A stretch of DNA of 63,498 bases, taken from assembly GCA_013215565.1 (NCBI GenBank), contig JABSQV010000008.1, forward strand, positions 48,002 to 111,499, read 5' to 3'. Below, one piece after another: positions 34,576-43,595 of the stretch (position 1 is its first letter; the number at the start of each line of letters is the position of its first letter). The translations under genes and the position numbers were made by a program. Source of the stretch: Myxococcales bacterium (GTDB lineage: Bacteria > Myxococcota_A > UBA9160 > SZUA-336). Under the pieces are notes generated by a model. The model was not told where the DNA came from and searched no databases. It was given only the letters and a program-made list of their open reading frames with translations.

Positions 34576-34980
34576 TTGGCACTTCAAATTTTTCTGGTTC
34601 TTTCCGCACTCATCTGGCTCCCCTACGGGATCTACTGCTTCTTCGTGCCGGAATCACTGGCTGGGTCCGCGGGTCTCGGCGCGATGACCGCCACCGGGAC
34701 CACCGAACTTCGGGCCATGTACGGGGGCCTGCAGGCCGCGATCGGGGTGATGGCGGCGATCGCGGTGTTTCGGGAGTCTCTGCGCCGGCCGGCGTTGGTT
34801 TCGCTGGCTTTCCTGACCCTGGGCCTGGGTGCCGGGCGCCTGCTCGGTCTCGCGCTCGACGGCGAGGTCACGAGCTACACGGGTGGCGCGGTGGTCTTCG
34901 AATTCGCATCGGCCGCGGCCGCGATCTGGTTCCACTCGCGCGAGGTGGCCGCGCCCTCGATCCAGCCCAGGGCGTCGTAG
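34576..34980 (+). CDS. DUF4345-like small membrane protein
   Basis: A 134-residue protein with four predicted helices: LALQIFLVLSALIWLPYGIYCFF, the TTELRAMYGGLQAAIGVMA pair, LVSLAFLTLGLGAGRLLGLA and a last helix through VVFEFASAAAAIWF. The ELRAMYGG segment and layout match DUF4345 membrane proteins of unknown function. I choose TTG 34576, because GGAGG lies eight bases upstream and the longer ATG 34528 start would add a hydrophilic, unrelated leader overlapping the previous gene's stop. Confidence 0.8.
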   Translation: MALQIFLVLSALIWLPYGIYCFFVPESLAGSAGLGAMTATGTTELRAMYGGLQAAIGVMAAIAVFRESLRRPALVSLAFLTLGLGAGRLLGLALDGEVTSYTGGAVVFEFASAAAAIWFHSREVAAPSIQPRAS

Positions 34981-35085
34981 CGCGCGCGGGAGCGGAGAGC
35001 GGGCCGGGGCCCGGGTTGCTTGCCCTCGAGTTGCCCGGGCGGCCTCGACTGGTAGGCATCCGCCGCCGCACTAGACTCCCAATGG

Positions 35086-35162
35086 GCGCCCGTAGCTCAG
35101 CTGGATAGAGCTTCGGATTTCTAATCCGACGGTCGCAGGTTCGAGTCCTGCCGGGCGTACCA
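35086..35162 (+). tRNA. tRNA-Arg (anticodon UCU)
   Basis: The cloverleaf folds fully. The acceptor GCGCCCG pairs with CGGGCGT (one G-U), with D arm GCTC/GAGC, anticodon stem TCGGA/TCCGA around loop TTTCTAA, and T arm with TTCGAGT. The anticodon at 35120-35122 is TCT, reading AGA and AGG. The 3' CCA (35160-35162) is encoded. No integrase or repeat of the tRNA 3' end is nearby, so I see no sign of an integrated element. Confidence 0.97.
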
Positions 35163-35270
35163 CTGGCTGCAGTTCCGGTCCTCTGCCTGGCGCCGCGACG
35201 TCGTGGCCGGCGAGGATGACAATTCTCGTCCGGCTGCTCAGAATGCGACTTTTCGAGGAGGGGCGCGAAG

Positions 35271-35678
35271 ATGAGTATCGAAGGCAGGTGTTATTGCGGG
35301 GCCGTGCGCTACCGCGCGGAGGGTGATCCCGGGTTTCGGGGACAGTGTCATTGTCGGGAGTGTCAGTACATTTCGGGCGGGAACCCGAACGTGTTGCTGG
35401 CCATGCCCGAGGCCGGCTTCAGCTATACCAAGGGCGCGGCCAAACAGTTTCAGCGGAGCGATCTCGACAATCCCGTCACGCGCGAGTTCTGCGCCGACTG
35501 CGGAACGCACATTCTTTCGCGAGCGCCGGGCATGCCGGGGAGCGTGATCCTCAAGGTGGGCACGCTCGATGATCCGGGCGTATTCGGCGCGCCGCAGGTA
35601 GCGATCTTCACGGTCGACAAGCAGAGCTTTCACCACATTCCCGACGGAATCCCGAGTTTCGAACGCACTCCGGGATAA
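35271..35678 (+). CDS. GFA-family (glutathione-dependent formaldehyde-activating) zinc protein
   Basis: A 135-residue protein of the GFA/CENP-V family with all zinc-binding Cys: RCYCGAVRYRAEG (C-x-C), GQCHCRECQY and FCADCGTHI. Relatives bind glutathione and formaldehyde adducts or have carbon-sulfur lyase roles; many are uncharacterised. ATG 35271 has GAGGAGGGG upstream. It lies about 110 bases after tRNA-Arg and shares a hairpin at its 3' end with the convergent membrane-protein gene. Confidence 0.92.
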   Translation: MSIEGRCYCGAVRYRAEGDPGFRGQCHCRECQYISGGNPNVLLAMPEAGFSYTKGAAKQFQRSDLDNPVTREFCADCGTHILSRAPGMPGSVILKVGTLDDPGVFGAPQVAIFTVDKQSFHHIPDGIPSFERTPG

Positions 35679-35695
35679 GCCCGGGCACCCGGGCT
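35678..35695. terminator. Perfect inverted repeat between convergent genes
   Basis: AGCCCGGG (35678-35685) and CCCGGGCT (35688-35695) are perfect complements with a CA loop. The first base is the last of the GFA stop TAA and the last two are in the TAG of the convergent gene. The position suggests a compact bidirectional terminator, although no T tract follows. Confidence 0.45.
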
Positions 35696-37259
35696 AGGCT
35701 GCGGCGTCGGGCGGGCTGGCTGGGCACGCCCGAGAACGCCCGGTCCAACTCAGGCCAAAGCAGATGAGGAAGGCGAAGGTCGCGTGGGCGTAGGAACCCG
35801 CGAGCGTGAGGCCGTCGCCCGAGTGGATGAGTAGCGGCGTCAGGCTGGCCGGCAAGAAGTAGGCCAGCAGCAGGAGTTCCCGCCAGCGTCGGAGCAGCGT
35901 GAGCGCGACCACGAGCGGCAGGATCCACCAGCCCGAGAAGGGCAGGTCTAGGAAGCGCGTTCCCACGGCCAGCCGAAGCGGCGGGGTCTCGGAGAGGATT
36001 CGCAGCGTTCGCTTCCCAAGAATCGTGAGATACCAGAGTGGATCACCCGCGACGTCCGAAACGACCTTGTCGCGGACCACGATGTTGTAGGAATCGAGTG
36101 TCTCGGGTCGAATCCGATACTTCTTTCGGGGTGTGTGGTAGTCGAGCAGGAAGTAATTTCTAAACCCGAGCTGAGCCGGCAGTCGGTAACGGGTACCGAA
36201 ACGTCGATTGACCTCGGGAATCGCGAAACTGAATGCGACTCCATCATTCCAGCGATACCCGTACTTCTGATCGAAGTCGCCGAGACCGCACCAGACCGCG
36301 TGCCAGAGTACGTGGTGTGAGTTCCAGGTTCCGTCGAACGGGATCCCCCCGGCCTGCGCCACGATCCGATGCGCTTCCTGGAACTTCGTGTCCCAGTAGT
36401 TCGTCCAGACGCTTGACGTGATTCCGAAGGAAAGGACGAAGACAGCGAGCAGGGCCGACCGTCGGCGCCAGCCACCCCAGGCAAAGAGGTAGGTGGCGAC
36501 GACCGGGATTGCGGCCAGAGCCGGCTCACTGCGGACTTCTCGAACCGTCGCGAGGAAGAGCCCCGCGAAAGCTGCGAGCAGCAGCGCACCCCAGCCTTTC
36601 CAGCGTCCCAGAATGATCGGCGCGTGCAGGGCGAGCATCAGGCACGCCACCGGGGTCGCGTAGGCGAAGACATTGTTGACCGCGTAGAGGTTCCATAACT
36701 GGAACGGGTTCGAGCCCAGAACCAGGATCAGGATCGAACCCAGGAGGCGGTGCTGGAGGAGGCTGAGCGAGACGAAGAGCGCCAGCAGAGAAGCGATCCC
36801 CAGGAGCCGATTAAAGGGCATGAGAGAGGCTTCCCATGGGGCTCCCCCCCGCCACACATGCGGGTAGAGAAGGAAGATCTTGGCGAGGTCGCCGGTCCTC
36901 ACGTATACGCCCAACTCGTTTACGAGTTTCGGATTGGACCCGAGGCTGCGCTCTGCGGCTTCCTGGCTCCAGACCGCAGAAGTTTCAAGGTCCTCGCTCG
37001 CGACCGGAAAAACGCCCGTGTAGTACAGGTAATAGAAGAAACGAACCCCGGCGAACGGGTAGTATCCGTTCAGTTTGCTGCTGACCCGGTAGGTCGAATC
37101 CAGAGAACCGGCTGCCTGGATGAAGCTGTTCTGCCACGCGACGATCAGGAGCGCGCCGACAATCAGGAAGATCAGAGATCCGGTGCGGCCGAAGCGCAGC
37201 CAGTTGGGGTCGCTACTCCGGAGCAGCGCTCGGCGGGGCTCTCGTTCCGGCGGGTCCAT
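35694..37259 (-). CDS. Polytopic membrane protein, glycosyltransferase-like, function unknown
   Basis: A 521-residue protein with roughly ten hydrophobic segments and one large soluble stretch (about 315-420, including FDGTWNSHHVLWHAVWCGLGDFD). Its first membrane helix (IFLIVGALLIVAWQ) is followed by a long loop with YRVSSKLNGYYPFAG, as in membrane glycosyltransferases that use polyprenyl-phosphate sugars. I see no clear DD/DE loop motif, so this is an inference. ATG 37259 is preferred over a start 13 codons upstream. The gene looks less GC-rich than its neighbours, with more A/T-ending codons, suggesting recent acquisition. Confidence 0.7.
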   Translation of the reverse strand: MDPPEREPRRALLRSSDPNWLRFGRTGSLIFLIVGALLIVAWQNSFIQAAGSLDSTYRVSSKLNGYYPFAGVRFFYYLYYTGVFPVASEDLETSAVWSQEAAERSLGSNPKLVNELGVYVRTGDLAKIFLLYPHVWRGGAPWEASLMPFNRLLGIASLLALFVSLSLLQHRLLGSILILVLGSNPFQLWNLYAVNNVFAYATPVACLMLALHAPIILGRWKGWGALLLAAFAGLFLATVREVRSEPALAAIPVVATYLFAWGGWRRRSALLAVFVLSFGITSSVWTNYWDTKFQEAHRIVAQAGGIPFDGTWNSHHVLWHAVWCGLGDFDQKYGYRWNDGVAFSFAIPEVNRRFGTRYRLPAQLGFRNYFLLDYHTPRKKYRIRPETLDSYNIVVRDKVVSDVAGDPLWYLTILGKRTLRILSETPPLRLAVGTRFLDLPFSGWWILPLVVALTLLRRWRELLLLAYFLPASLTPLLIHSGDGLTLAGSYAHATFAFLICFGLSWTGRSRACPASPPDAAA

Positions 37260-37420
37260 GCGCCATCGGACGGTACCAACCGCGCGCAGGCGCAGCAATC
37301 TGCCCGGAGGCTTCGGCCGGGTTTCCCGGCGTGGAGATGTCCGGCCTCAATCCCGAGCAGCGCTGCTTTTGCAACCGCGCGGGGCGGCAGCGATTACACT
37401 CCCGGATCGGGAGCGCGCGT

Positions 37421-38425
37421 GTGAAATTCGGGGTTCTGCAATTCTTCAGCTGGCCGGAGCGGCGCGTCCCGCTCCAGACGGTGTACGCACGGGCGCTCGA
37501 GCGCATCGAGATCATGGACCAGAGCGGCTACGACGCGGTCTGGCTCGCGGAGCATCACTTTACGGGCTACAGCGTCTGCCCCTCGGTCCACCTGATGGCG
37601 CTGCAGGCGGCGTCGCGCACAAAGAATCTGCGGATCGGCACCGCGGTTTCGCTGGCCGCCCTCTACCATCCGCTGCGACTGGCCGAAGAGGTAGCGCTGC
37701 TCGACGTGCTCACCGGCGGTCGCATCAACTGGGGTGCCGGCCGCGGCTTCGATCCGGCGGAGTTCCGGGCCTTCGGGGTTCCGGTCGAGGAGAGTGCGGC
37801 CCGCTTCCGGGAGGCGGTCGAGATCGTGCTCGCGGCCTGGCAGAGCGAGCGACTCAGCTGGCAGGGCAAGTACTGGACCTTCGAGGACCTGGAGGTGTTG
37901 CCCAAGCCTCACCAGGACCCGCATCCCCCGGTTTGGGTCGCGGCGACCTCGAGGTCGGCTGTCGAGTGGGCGGCCTCGCGCGGATTCTCGATTCTGATGG
38001 ATCCCCACGCCACGCACGCGGAACTCGCGCGCAAGCGCGAGTTCTACCGCGAGAGTCTCGAGGCGAACGGCCACTCAATCGCGGGTCGCGAACTCCCGAT
38101 GGCGCGACTGTTCGCGGTGGCCGAGACCGACGCCGAGGCGGAGGCCGTCGCGAGACGTGGCGCGGCCTGGACGGTCGGGGCCTACGTGAACCCCGAAAAG
38201 TCTTCGGGCCACGCTGTGGGCGCGGATCGCCATTTCACCGAGCCCGTGCGTGACCCGGTCGAGCGCTATCTGGATGGCGTGATCGTGTACGGTACACCGG
38301 AACGCGTCATCGATCAGTTGCGCGCGCTCCGCGAAGAGATGTTCCTCGACTCCCTGCTCTGTGCGCATCTCAGCCACGCGTCATTCGAACTGTTTACGGA
38401 ACGCGTACTGCCCGCCTTCGTCTGA
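37421..38425 (+). CDS. LLM-class flavin-dependent oxidoreductase (luciferase-like)
   Basis: A 334-residue TIM-barrel flavoenzyme of the bacterial luciferase family. It shows the start VKFGVLQFFSW, AVWLAEHHFTGYSVCPS (EHH segment), RIGTAVSLAALYHPLRLAEEVALLD, RINWGAGRGFDPAEFRAFG and the C-terminal GTPERVIDQL. It uses FMNH2 or F420H2 for monooxygenation or hydride transfer; the cofactor cannot be decided here. GTG 37421 matches the family start. Divergent from the membrane-protein gene by ~160 bases. Confidence 0.92.
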   Translation: MKFGVLQFFSWPERRVPLQTVYARALERIEIMDQSGYDAVWLAEHHFTGYSVCPSVHLMALQAASRTKNLRIGTAVSLAALYHPLRLAEEVALLDVLTGGRINWGAGRGFDPAEFRAFGVPVEESAARFREAVEIVLAAWQSERLSWQGKYWTFEDLEVLPKPHQDPHPPVWVAATSRSAVEWAASRGFSILMDPHATHAELARKREFYRESLEANGHSIAGRELPMARLFAVAETDAEAEAVARRGAAWTVGAYVNPEKSSGHAVGADRHFTEPVRDPVERYLDGVIVYGTPERVIDQLRALREEMFLDSLLCAHLSHASFELFTERVLPAFV

Positions 38426-38475
38426 GCCCCGGAGCCAGGCCCGGGAACCGCGCGCGACCGGAGAGGCGCCTGGAT

Positions 38476-39066
38476 TCAGGGTCCGGGGCCCGGGCCCCGG
38501 GCTCCAGCAGCGGGCGCCGGCCGGAAGCGCTCGCGCTGCAGCCGTTCGAGCAGCCTGCGCGCGTCCCGGGGTGTTCGCAGGTGTTCCAACTCGAGCTGCC
38601 GGAACTCGGGCCGTTGGAGCTTTGGGGGGATCTCTGCCCGGCGCCGGGCATGCGTGTTCCAGGCCCAGCGAATCGGGTGTTCGGGATCGGGCCAGCGTCG
38701 AAAATCCTCGCGGTTCCCGGTGCCCGGCCAGAGCTCCTGGCCCGAGATCGCGCGTGCGACCGAACGCGTGATGACCTGGACCATGACACGGGGCCGGCCG
38801 TAATCCAGCCAGACCAGGTGAGTCGCACTTCCGAGAATCAGGTCGTCGACGCTGGAATAGCTTCCGCAGATCACCCACTCGGGCCCGGAGGTGGCCGTCT
38901 GGACGCGCCTGCGGAACTCGTCCAGATCTTCGTGGGCGAGGTCCCGCCAGCCCGGCTCCCAGTTGAGCGCGTCGAGCTCGATGTGCGGGATTTCGAGGAC
39001 GCGCGAAATCCGCTGGCCGAGCGTCGTCTTCCCGGATCCGGAGGTCCCCTTGATCGCGATGCGCAA
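38476..39066 (-). CDS. P-loop kinase (adenylate-kinase/topology-modulation-like)
   Basis: A 196-residue P-loop NTPase beginning MRIAIKGTSGSGKTTLGQRIS (Walker A residues 7-15), then the substrate-side helix IPHIELDALNWEPGW and WVICGSYSSVDD. HLVWLDYGRPRVMVQVITRSVARA carries the Arg-rich LID region, as in FlaR/topology-modulation proteins and small nucleotide kinases. It probably phosphorylates a small molecule or nucleotide. The C-terminal tail ARGPGPGP contains an 18-bp palindrome. Convergent with the LLM gene; its 3' end is 51 bases away. Confidence 0.85.
   Translation of the reverse strand: MRIAIKGTSGSGKTTLGQRISRVLEIPHIELDALNWEPGWRDLAHEDLDEFRRRVQTATSGPEWVICGSYSSVDDLILGSATHLVWLDYGRPRVMVQVITRSVARAISGQELWPGTGNREDFRRWPDPEHPIRWAWNTHARRRAEIPPKLQRPEFRQLELEHLRTPRDARRLLERLQRERFRPAPAAGARGPGPGP
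38483..38500. repeat. 18-bp perfect GC palindrome at a gene end
   Basis: CCGGGGCCCGGGCCCCGG reads the same on both strands. It encodes the Gly-Pro tail of the P-loop kinase gene and lies 58 bases past the convergent LLM gene, so it could act as a transcription stop for both. Confidence 0.6.
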
Positions 39067-39192
39067 GCCTCTGACCCTCGTTCTGACCCGCCGGCGCGAA
39101 GTGTAGCGCCGGCGGGTCCGGGGTGCGGGCCCGCGCTATGATCGGGGCCGCTCGGTCGGTCCCGCGGGGCCCGGCGGGCGTCGAGGTCTCGG

Positions 39193-39765
<573 letters not shown>

Positions 39766-39774
39766 TCGCTCCGC

Positions 39775-41166
39775 ATGCGCGCCGCGTCCGGAAAGGCCGA
39801 GCGGAAGTACCTGGCCGAGCATGCGGAGCCCGAAGCCAGGCTCTCGGCAGCGTTCGACGGCGGCGCGCAGGCTTACGGACACGTCCTGGTCATCCCGGCT
39901 TCCGGGGAGGGCCCGGAACTCGAGCGGGCGCTTTCGAGCATTCCCGCCGGTCCGCTCGGATCCGTGCTGACGATCCTGGTGGTCAACGCGACGCCCGAGG
40001 CACCGGCCTGGGTACACGAAGCCAACGCGCAGACTCTGGCGGGGATCGGGCGCGAGGGGAGGGCGCTGCAAACCCTGGCCCCCAATGCCGTGCTCTACCC
40101 GCACGCGCGCGGCGCCCTGCTCGTGATCGACCGCGCGACCGCCAAGCACCGGCTTCCCTCAGGTCAGGGCGTGGGTCTGGCGCGCAAGCTCGGGACGGAC
40201 CTGGCGCTGGCGCTCGCGGCGGTCGGCCGGGTCGCGTCGCCCTGGCTTCACGCGAGCGATGCCGACGTCGAGTTTCCCGGTGACTACTTCGACCAGGCCG
40301 GCGAAGCGCCGGATCTGTCGGTCGCGGCCCGCCTCTACCGCTTCCGCCACCTGCCGGGCCCGGATCCCGGAACGCACGAGGCCGCGCTCCAGTACGAGGT
40401 GACGCTTCGCTACTACGTGCTGGGTCTGCGCTTCGCGGGCTCGGCCTACGCGTTTCACTCGATCGGGAGCACGCTGGCGGTGCACGCGGGCGCCTATGCT
40501 CGCGTTCGGGGATTCCCGCGCAGAACCGCAGCCGAGGACTTTTACCTGCTCAACAAACTCGCAAAGGTGGGCCGAATCGAGACGTTGCGGGGCGCGCCGA
40601 TCGGACTCTCCTCCCGGGTTTCTACGCGGGTTCCCTTTGGGACCGGCGCCGCGATTGCACGCATGCTCGATCGGGGGGACCCGGAACCCGCGACCTACGA
40701 TCCGCTGCTGTTTCATCATCTCCGCGTCTGGCAGGCCGCGCTCGAGCGAGCCGTAGCTCGGCGCGGCTCCACGCCGGAGTCCGAGCGTGAACTCGCGGAC
40801 TCGGTCCGCGGGATCTCCGAGGCCGACGCCCGCGTCGATCCGGAACGCCTGCTCGAAGCGCTCGACGAGACCGGCGCGCTCGGCGCGGCGCGCTCCGCGC
40901 TGGCGGCGCCGACGCGCGCCGTGGCCGGCCGCGTTCGCGACGCCTTCGATGGTTTTCGTACGCTCAAGCTGCTTCACGCGCTCCGCGACCGCGGGCTGCC
41001 GGACCTTCCGCTGCGCGAAGCCCTGGGCCGCGCCGGGTTCCTCTCGCTCCCGGAACCACCGGAGCGGACGCCGACCGGAGCGCTTGCGTTCCGGATCGAG
41101 GCACTCGAGTACGCGACCTCGGATGCCCCGGGTCCCGCCGCTTCGAGCCGAGCATCCGGTCCGTGA
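39775..41166 (+). CDS. GT2-like glycosyltransferase-fold protein
   Basis: A 463-residue protein with a GT-A-like core. An N-terminal Rossmann part (HVLVIPASGEGPELERALSSIP) is followed by GVGLARKLGTDLALAL. The DxD-like motif is WLHASDADVEFPGDYF, with a long second half including YAFHSIGSTLAVHAGAYARVRGFP and RRTAAEDFYLLNKLA, where EDF is the usual acceptor-side ED motif. I see no membrane helices. Function is probably transfer of a sugar to an unknown acceptor. ATG 39775 follows the miaE stop by nine bases. Confidence 0.8.
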   Translation: MRAASGKAERKYLAEHAEPEARLSAAFDGGAQAYGHVLVIPASGEGPELERALSSIPAGPLGSVLTILVVNATPEAPAWVHEANAQTLAGIGREGRALQTLAPNAVLYPHARGALLVIDRATAKHRLPSGQGVGLARKLGTDLALALAAVGRVASPWLHASDADVEFPGDYFDQAGEAPDLSVAARLYRFRHLPGPDPGTHEAALQYEVTLRYYVLGLRFAGSAYAFHSIGSTLAVHAGAYARVRGFPRRTAAEDFYLLNKLAKVGRIETLRGAPIGLSSRVSTRVPFGTGAAIARMLDRGDPEPATYDPLLFHHLRVWQAALERAVARRGSTPESERELADSVRGISEADARVDPERLLEALDETGALGAARSALAAPTRAVAGRVRDAFDGFRTLKLLHALRDRGLPDLPLREALGRAGFLSLPEPPERTPTGALAFRIEALEYATSDAPGPAASSRASGP

Positions 41167-41228
41167 TCCCGGTCACGACCGCGACCGGGTCTCTATTCAG
41201 GGCTGGTTGCGGCCGTTAGGATAGCGGC

Positions 41229-42656
41229 GTGAGTCAGGCCAAAGTCACCGCTGCGGACGTCCGGGCTTCGCTCGGGCATCCCGTGATCGATGCGGACGGG
41301 CATCTGGTCGAGTACTGGCCCGAACTCGACCGTTACCTGCGGGCCGAAGGCGTAGAGGCTGGCATGGGCGCGTTCCTGGCGACGGCCAACTTCGATGGAT
41401 CGCCGGTATGGGAGACGCTCGACCCCGATGCGCGGCTCCGCGAGCGCGCCTACCGCAGCCCCTGGTGGGGATTTCCGAACGACGCGCGCGACCTGGCCAC
41501 GGCCTCCGCACCGGAACTCCTCTACCGCAGACTCGACGAATTCGGCATCGACCTCGCCGTGTGCTACCCGAGCGTCGGGCTGCAACTCCCGGCGCAGCGC
41601 GACGACCGCCTGCGCCGGCTCGGCTGCCGCGCCTACAACCGCTACGCGGCCGACCAGTTTGAGGGGCTCTCGGACCGCCTGCTGCCCGTGGCCGTGATTC
41701 CGACCGTGACACCTTCCGAGGCGGTCGAGGAACTCGAGTTCGCGGTTCTCGAGTTGGGCTTCCGGGCCGCCATGATTGCGGGCTTTGCGGTCCGGGCCTT
41801 CGATGACGGCGGAGACCGCGCGGTCTGGATCGACAGCCTCGGGCTCGACAGTCTCTACGACTACGATCCGCTCTGGCGGCGGCTCGTCGAACTGCGAATC
41901 GCGCCCGCCTTCCACTCCGGCTCGATGGGCTGGAGCGGGCGCCGTTCGATCAGCAACTTCTCGTACAACCACATGGGAAACTTCGCCGGCGCCGGTGAGG
42001 CCACGGCCAAGTCGATGTTCTTCGGGGGTGTGTTCCACCGCTTTCCCGAACTGCGCGTTGCCTATCTCGAGGGCGGCGTCAGCTGGGCCGTGCAGTTGCT
42101 GGTGAGTCTCGTCGAGCACTGGGAAAAGCGAGGCCCGGCCGGGCTTCGAGAACTCGATCCGTCCGGGCTCGACGCGGCGCTCTTCGATCGGCTCGTGGCC
42201 GAGCACGCCGGAAGGCTCACCGCGCAGGAGGGCTGGGGCGAGACATTGAAGAAGACGCTCGACACCCGCGCGGTCGTGAACGATTTCGAGGCCGCCGGAA
42301 TCAAGCGGACCGAAGACATCGTGCGCCAGATCGGTGAGCAGTGCTTCTTTGGTTGCGAGGCGGACGATCCGCTGGTCGGGCTCGCCTTCGACACGGCCCG
42401 GGTTCCGGGGGGCCGGCCGCTCGCGCCGGTCTTTTCTTCGGACATCGGCCATTGGGATGTGGCGCACATGCACGAGGTATTGCCCGAAGCGCACGAACAC
42501 CTCGAGAAGGGCTGGCTCGATCGCGACCAATTCCGGGGCTTCATGTGCGACAACGTGTTGCGGATGTACACCGGCGCCAACCCGGAATTCTTCGCCGGTA
42601 CGGTCCTCGAGGACTACGCGCTCGAACGAGGCGCCGGGAACCGGGAGGCTCGCTGA
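41229..42656 (+). CDS. Amidohydrolase-family (amidohydrolase 2) protein
   Basis: A 475-residue TIM-barrel metal-dependent hydrolase. The N-terminal metal motif reads HPVIDADGHLVEYWPE, close to the DxHxH pattern but with Asp-Gly-His. IAPAFHSGSMGW supplies a His and FSSDIGHWDV the Asp. These spacings match the amidohydrolase 2 group, which includes decarboxylases and hydrolases of aromatic or polyketide-derived acids. The start is GTG 41229. The stop overlaps the PhyH gene start by one base (TGATG), so the two probably act in one pathway. Confidence 0.9.
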   Translation: MSQAKVTAADVRASLGHPVIDADGHLVEYWPELDRYLRAEGVEAGMGAFLATANFDGSPVWETLDPDARLRERAYRSPWWGFPNDARDLATASAPELLYRRLDEFGIDLAVCYPSVGLQLPAQRDDRLRRLGCRAYNRYAADQFEGLSDRLLPVAVIPTVTPSEAVEELEFAVLELGFRAAMIAGFAVRAFDDGGDRAVWIDSLGLDSLYDYDPLWRRLVELRIAPAFHSGSMGWSGRRSISNFSYNHMGNFAGAGEATAKSMFFGGVFHRFPELRVAYLEGGVSWAVQLLVSLVEHWEKRGPAGLRELDPSGLDAALFDRLVAEHAGRLTAQEGWGETLKKTLDTRAVVNDFEAAGIKRTEDIVRQIGEQCFFGCEADDPLVGLAFDTARVPGGRPLAPVFSSDIGHWDVAHMHEVLPEAHEHLEKGWLDRDQFRGFMCDNVLRMYTGANPEFFAGTVLEDYALERGAGNREAR

Positions 42657-43558
42657 TGTCAGCACCCACAGCCGCGGGCGAAGCATCGACGCGGATCACC
42701 GCTCCCGGCGGAAGCATGAAGGTCCTCCGCGGCGAGCAGCGCGAGCGCTACGAGTGCGACGGTTTCGTGGCGATCGAGGGTCTGGTCGGAAAGGACTGGC
42801 TCGAGCGGCTGCGCAGCGTAACGGAAGAGTTCGTGGAGAAGTCTCGCGCGCTTTCGGAATCGACGCCGATCTTCGATCTGGAATCCGATCACAGCGCCGA
42901 GGAGCCGCGGCTTCGCCGCCTCAGTTCGCCGGCCGACCTGCACGAGACCTACTGGGAGTTCGCGAGCCAATCGCTGATCGTCGATGTGGCCCAGGACCTG
43001 ATCGGGCCCGACCTCAAGTTCCACCACGGCAAGCTCAACTTCAAGGCGCCGCGCGGGGGCGAAGAAGTGAAGTGGCACCAGGACATCCAGTTCTGGCCGC
43101 ACACCAACTACAGCCCGCTCACGATCGGCGTCTTTCTGGTCGACGTAGAGCCCGGCATGGGAAACGTGGGCTTCATTCCCGGGAGCCATCTCGGGGAACT
43201 CTTCGACCAGTACGACGGAGAGCGCTGGGTGGGTTGTATCGCGGACCGGGACCTCGATCGCGTGAAGCTCGAGAGCGCGGTGTATCCCACGGGCCCGGCG
43301 GGAACGGTCACGGTTCACAACTGCCGGACCATCCACGGCTCCTTCCCGAACGACTCCGACCGCGTTCGTCCGCTGCTGCTGCAGACCTACTCCGCGGCCG
43401 ACGCCTTTGCGTACACGACGCTGGTCAGCCGCAGCCTCCACGGCGATAGGTTGATTCGCGGCGAACCCGCGCGCTGGGCCCGGCACGATCCGAGACCGTG
43501 TCAGGTGGGGCCGAGCCGGGTCCGCACCATCTTCGAGGTTCAACAGCGCGAGACCTGA
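42656..43558 (+). CDS. Phytanoyl-CoA dioxygenase (PhyH) family
   Basis: A 300-residue Fe(II)/2-oxoglutarate oxygenase of the PhyH family. WHQDIQFWPHTNYSPLTIGVFL carries the first His and Asp iron ligands, VGFIPGSHLG is the usual beta-strand motif, and HNCRTIHGSFPN has the distal His. The Arg that binds 2-oxoglutarate is probably in the following DSDRVRPLLL. It hydroxylates an acyl or small-molecule substrate. Coupled to the amidohydrolase gene upstream; convergent with the TetR gene downstream. Confidence 0.92.
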   Translation: MSAPTAAGEASTRITAPGGSMKVLRGEQRERYECDGFVAIEGLVGKDWLERLRSVTEEFVEKSRALSESTPIFDLESDHSAEEPRLRRLSSPADLHETYWEFASQSLIVDVAQDLIGPDLKFHHGKLNFKAPRGGEEVKWHQDIQFWPHTNYSPLTIGVFLVDVEPGMGNVGFIPGSHLGELFDQYDGERWVGCIADRDLDRVKLESAVYPTGPAGTVTVHNCRTIHGSFPNDSDRVRPLLLQTYSAADAFAYTTLVSRSLHGDRLIRGEPARWARHDPRPCQVGPSRVRTIFEVQQRET

Positions 43559-43595
43559 GCGGGTTCGCCGCGGCGGAGCGGTCGCGGCGAGCGGA

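Noticed and set aside
32819-34609. Long minus-strand open frame (596 codons) opposite nadE and the HEXXH gene
   Set aside because: It is an antisense shadow of the GC-rich plus-strand genes, with Arg/Gly/Pro-rich low-complexity product and no family features.
35086-35270. tRNA-Arg as an attachment site for an integrated element
   Set aside because: No integrase, no repeat of the tRNA 3' end and no phage or conjugation genes were found nearby.
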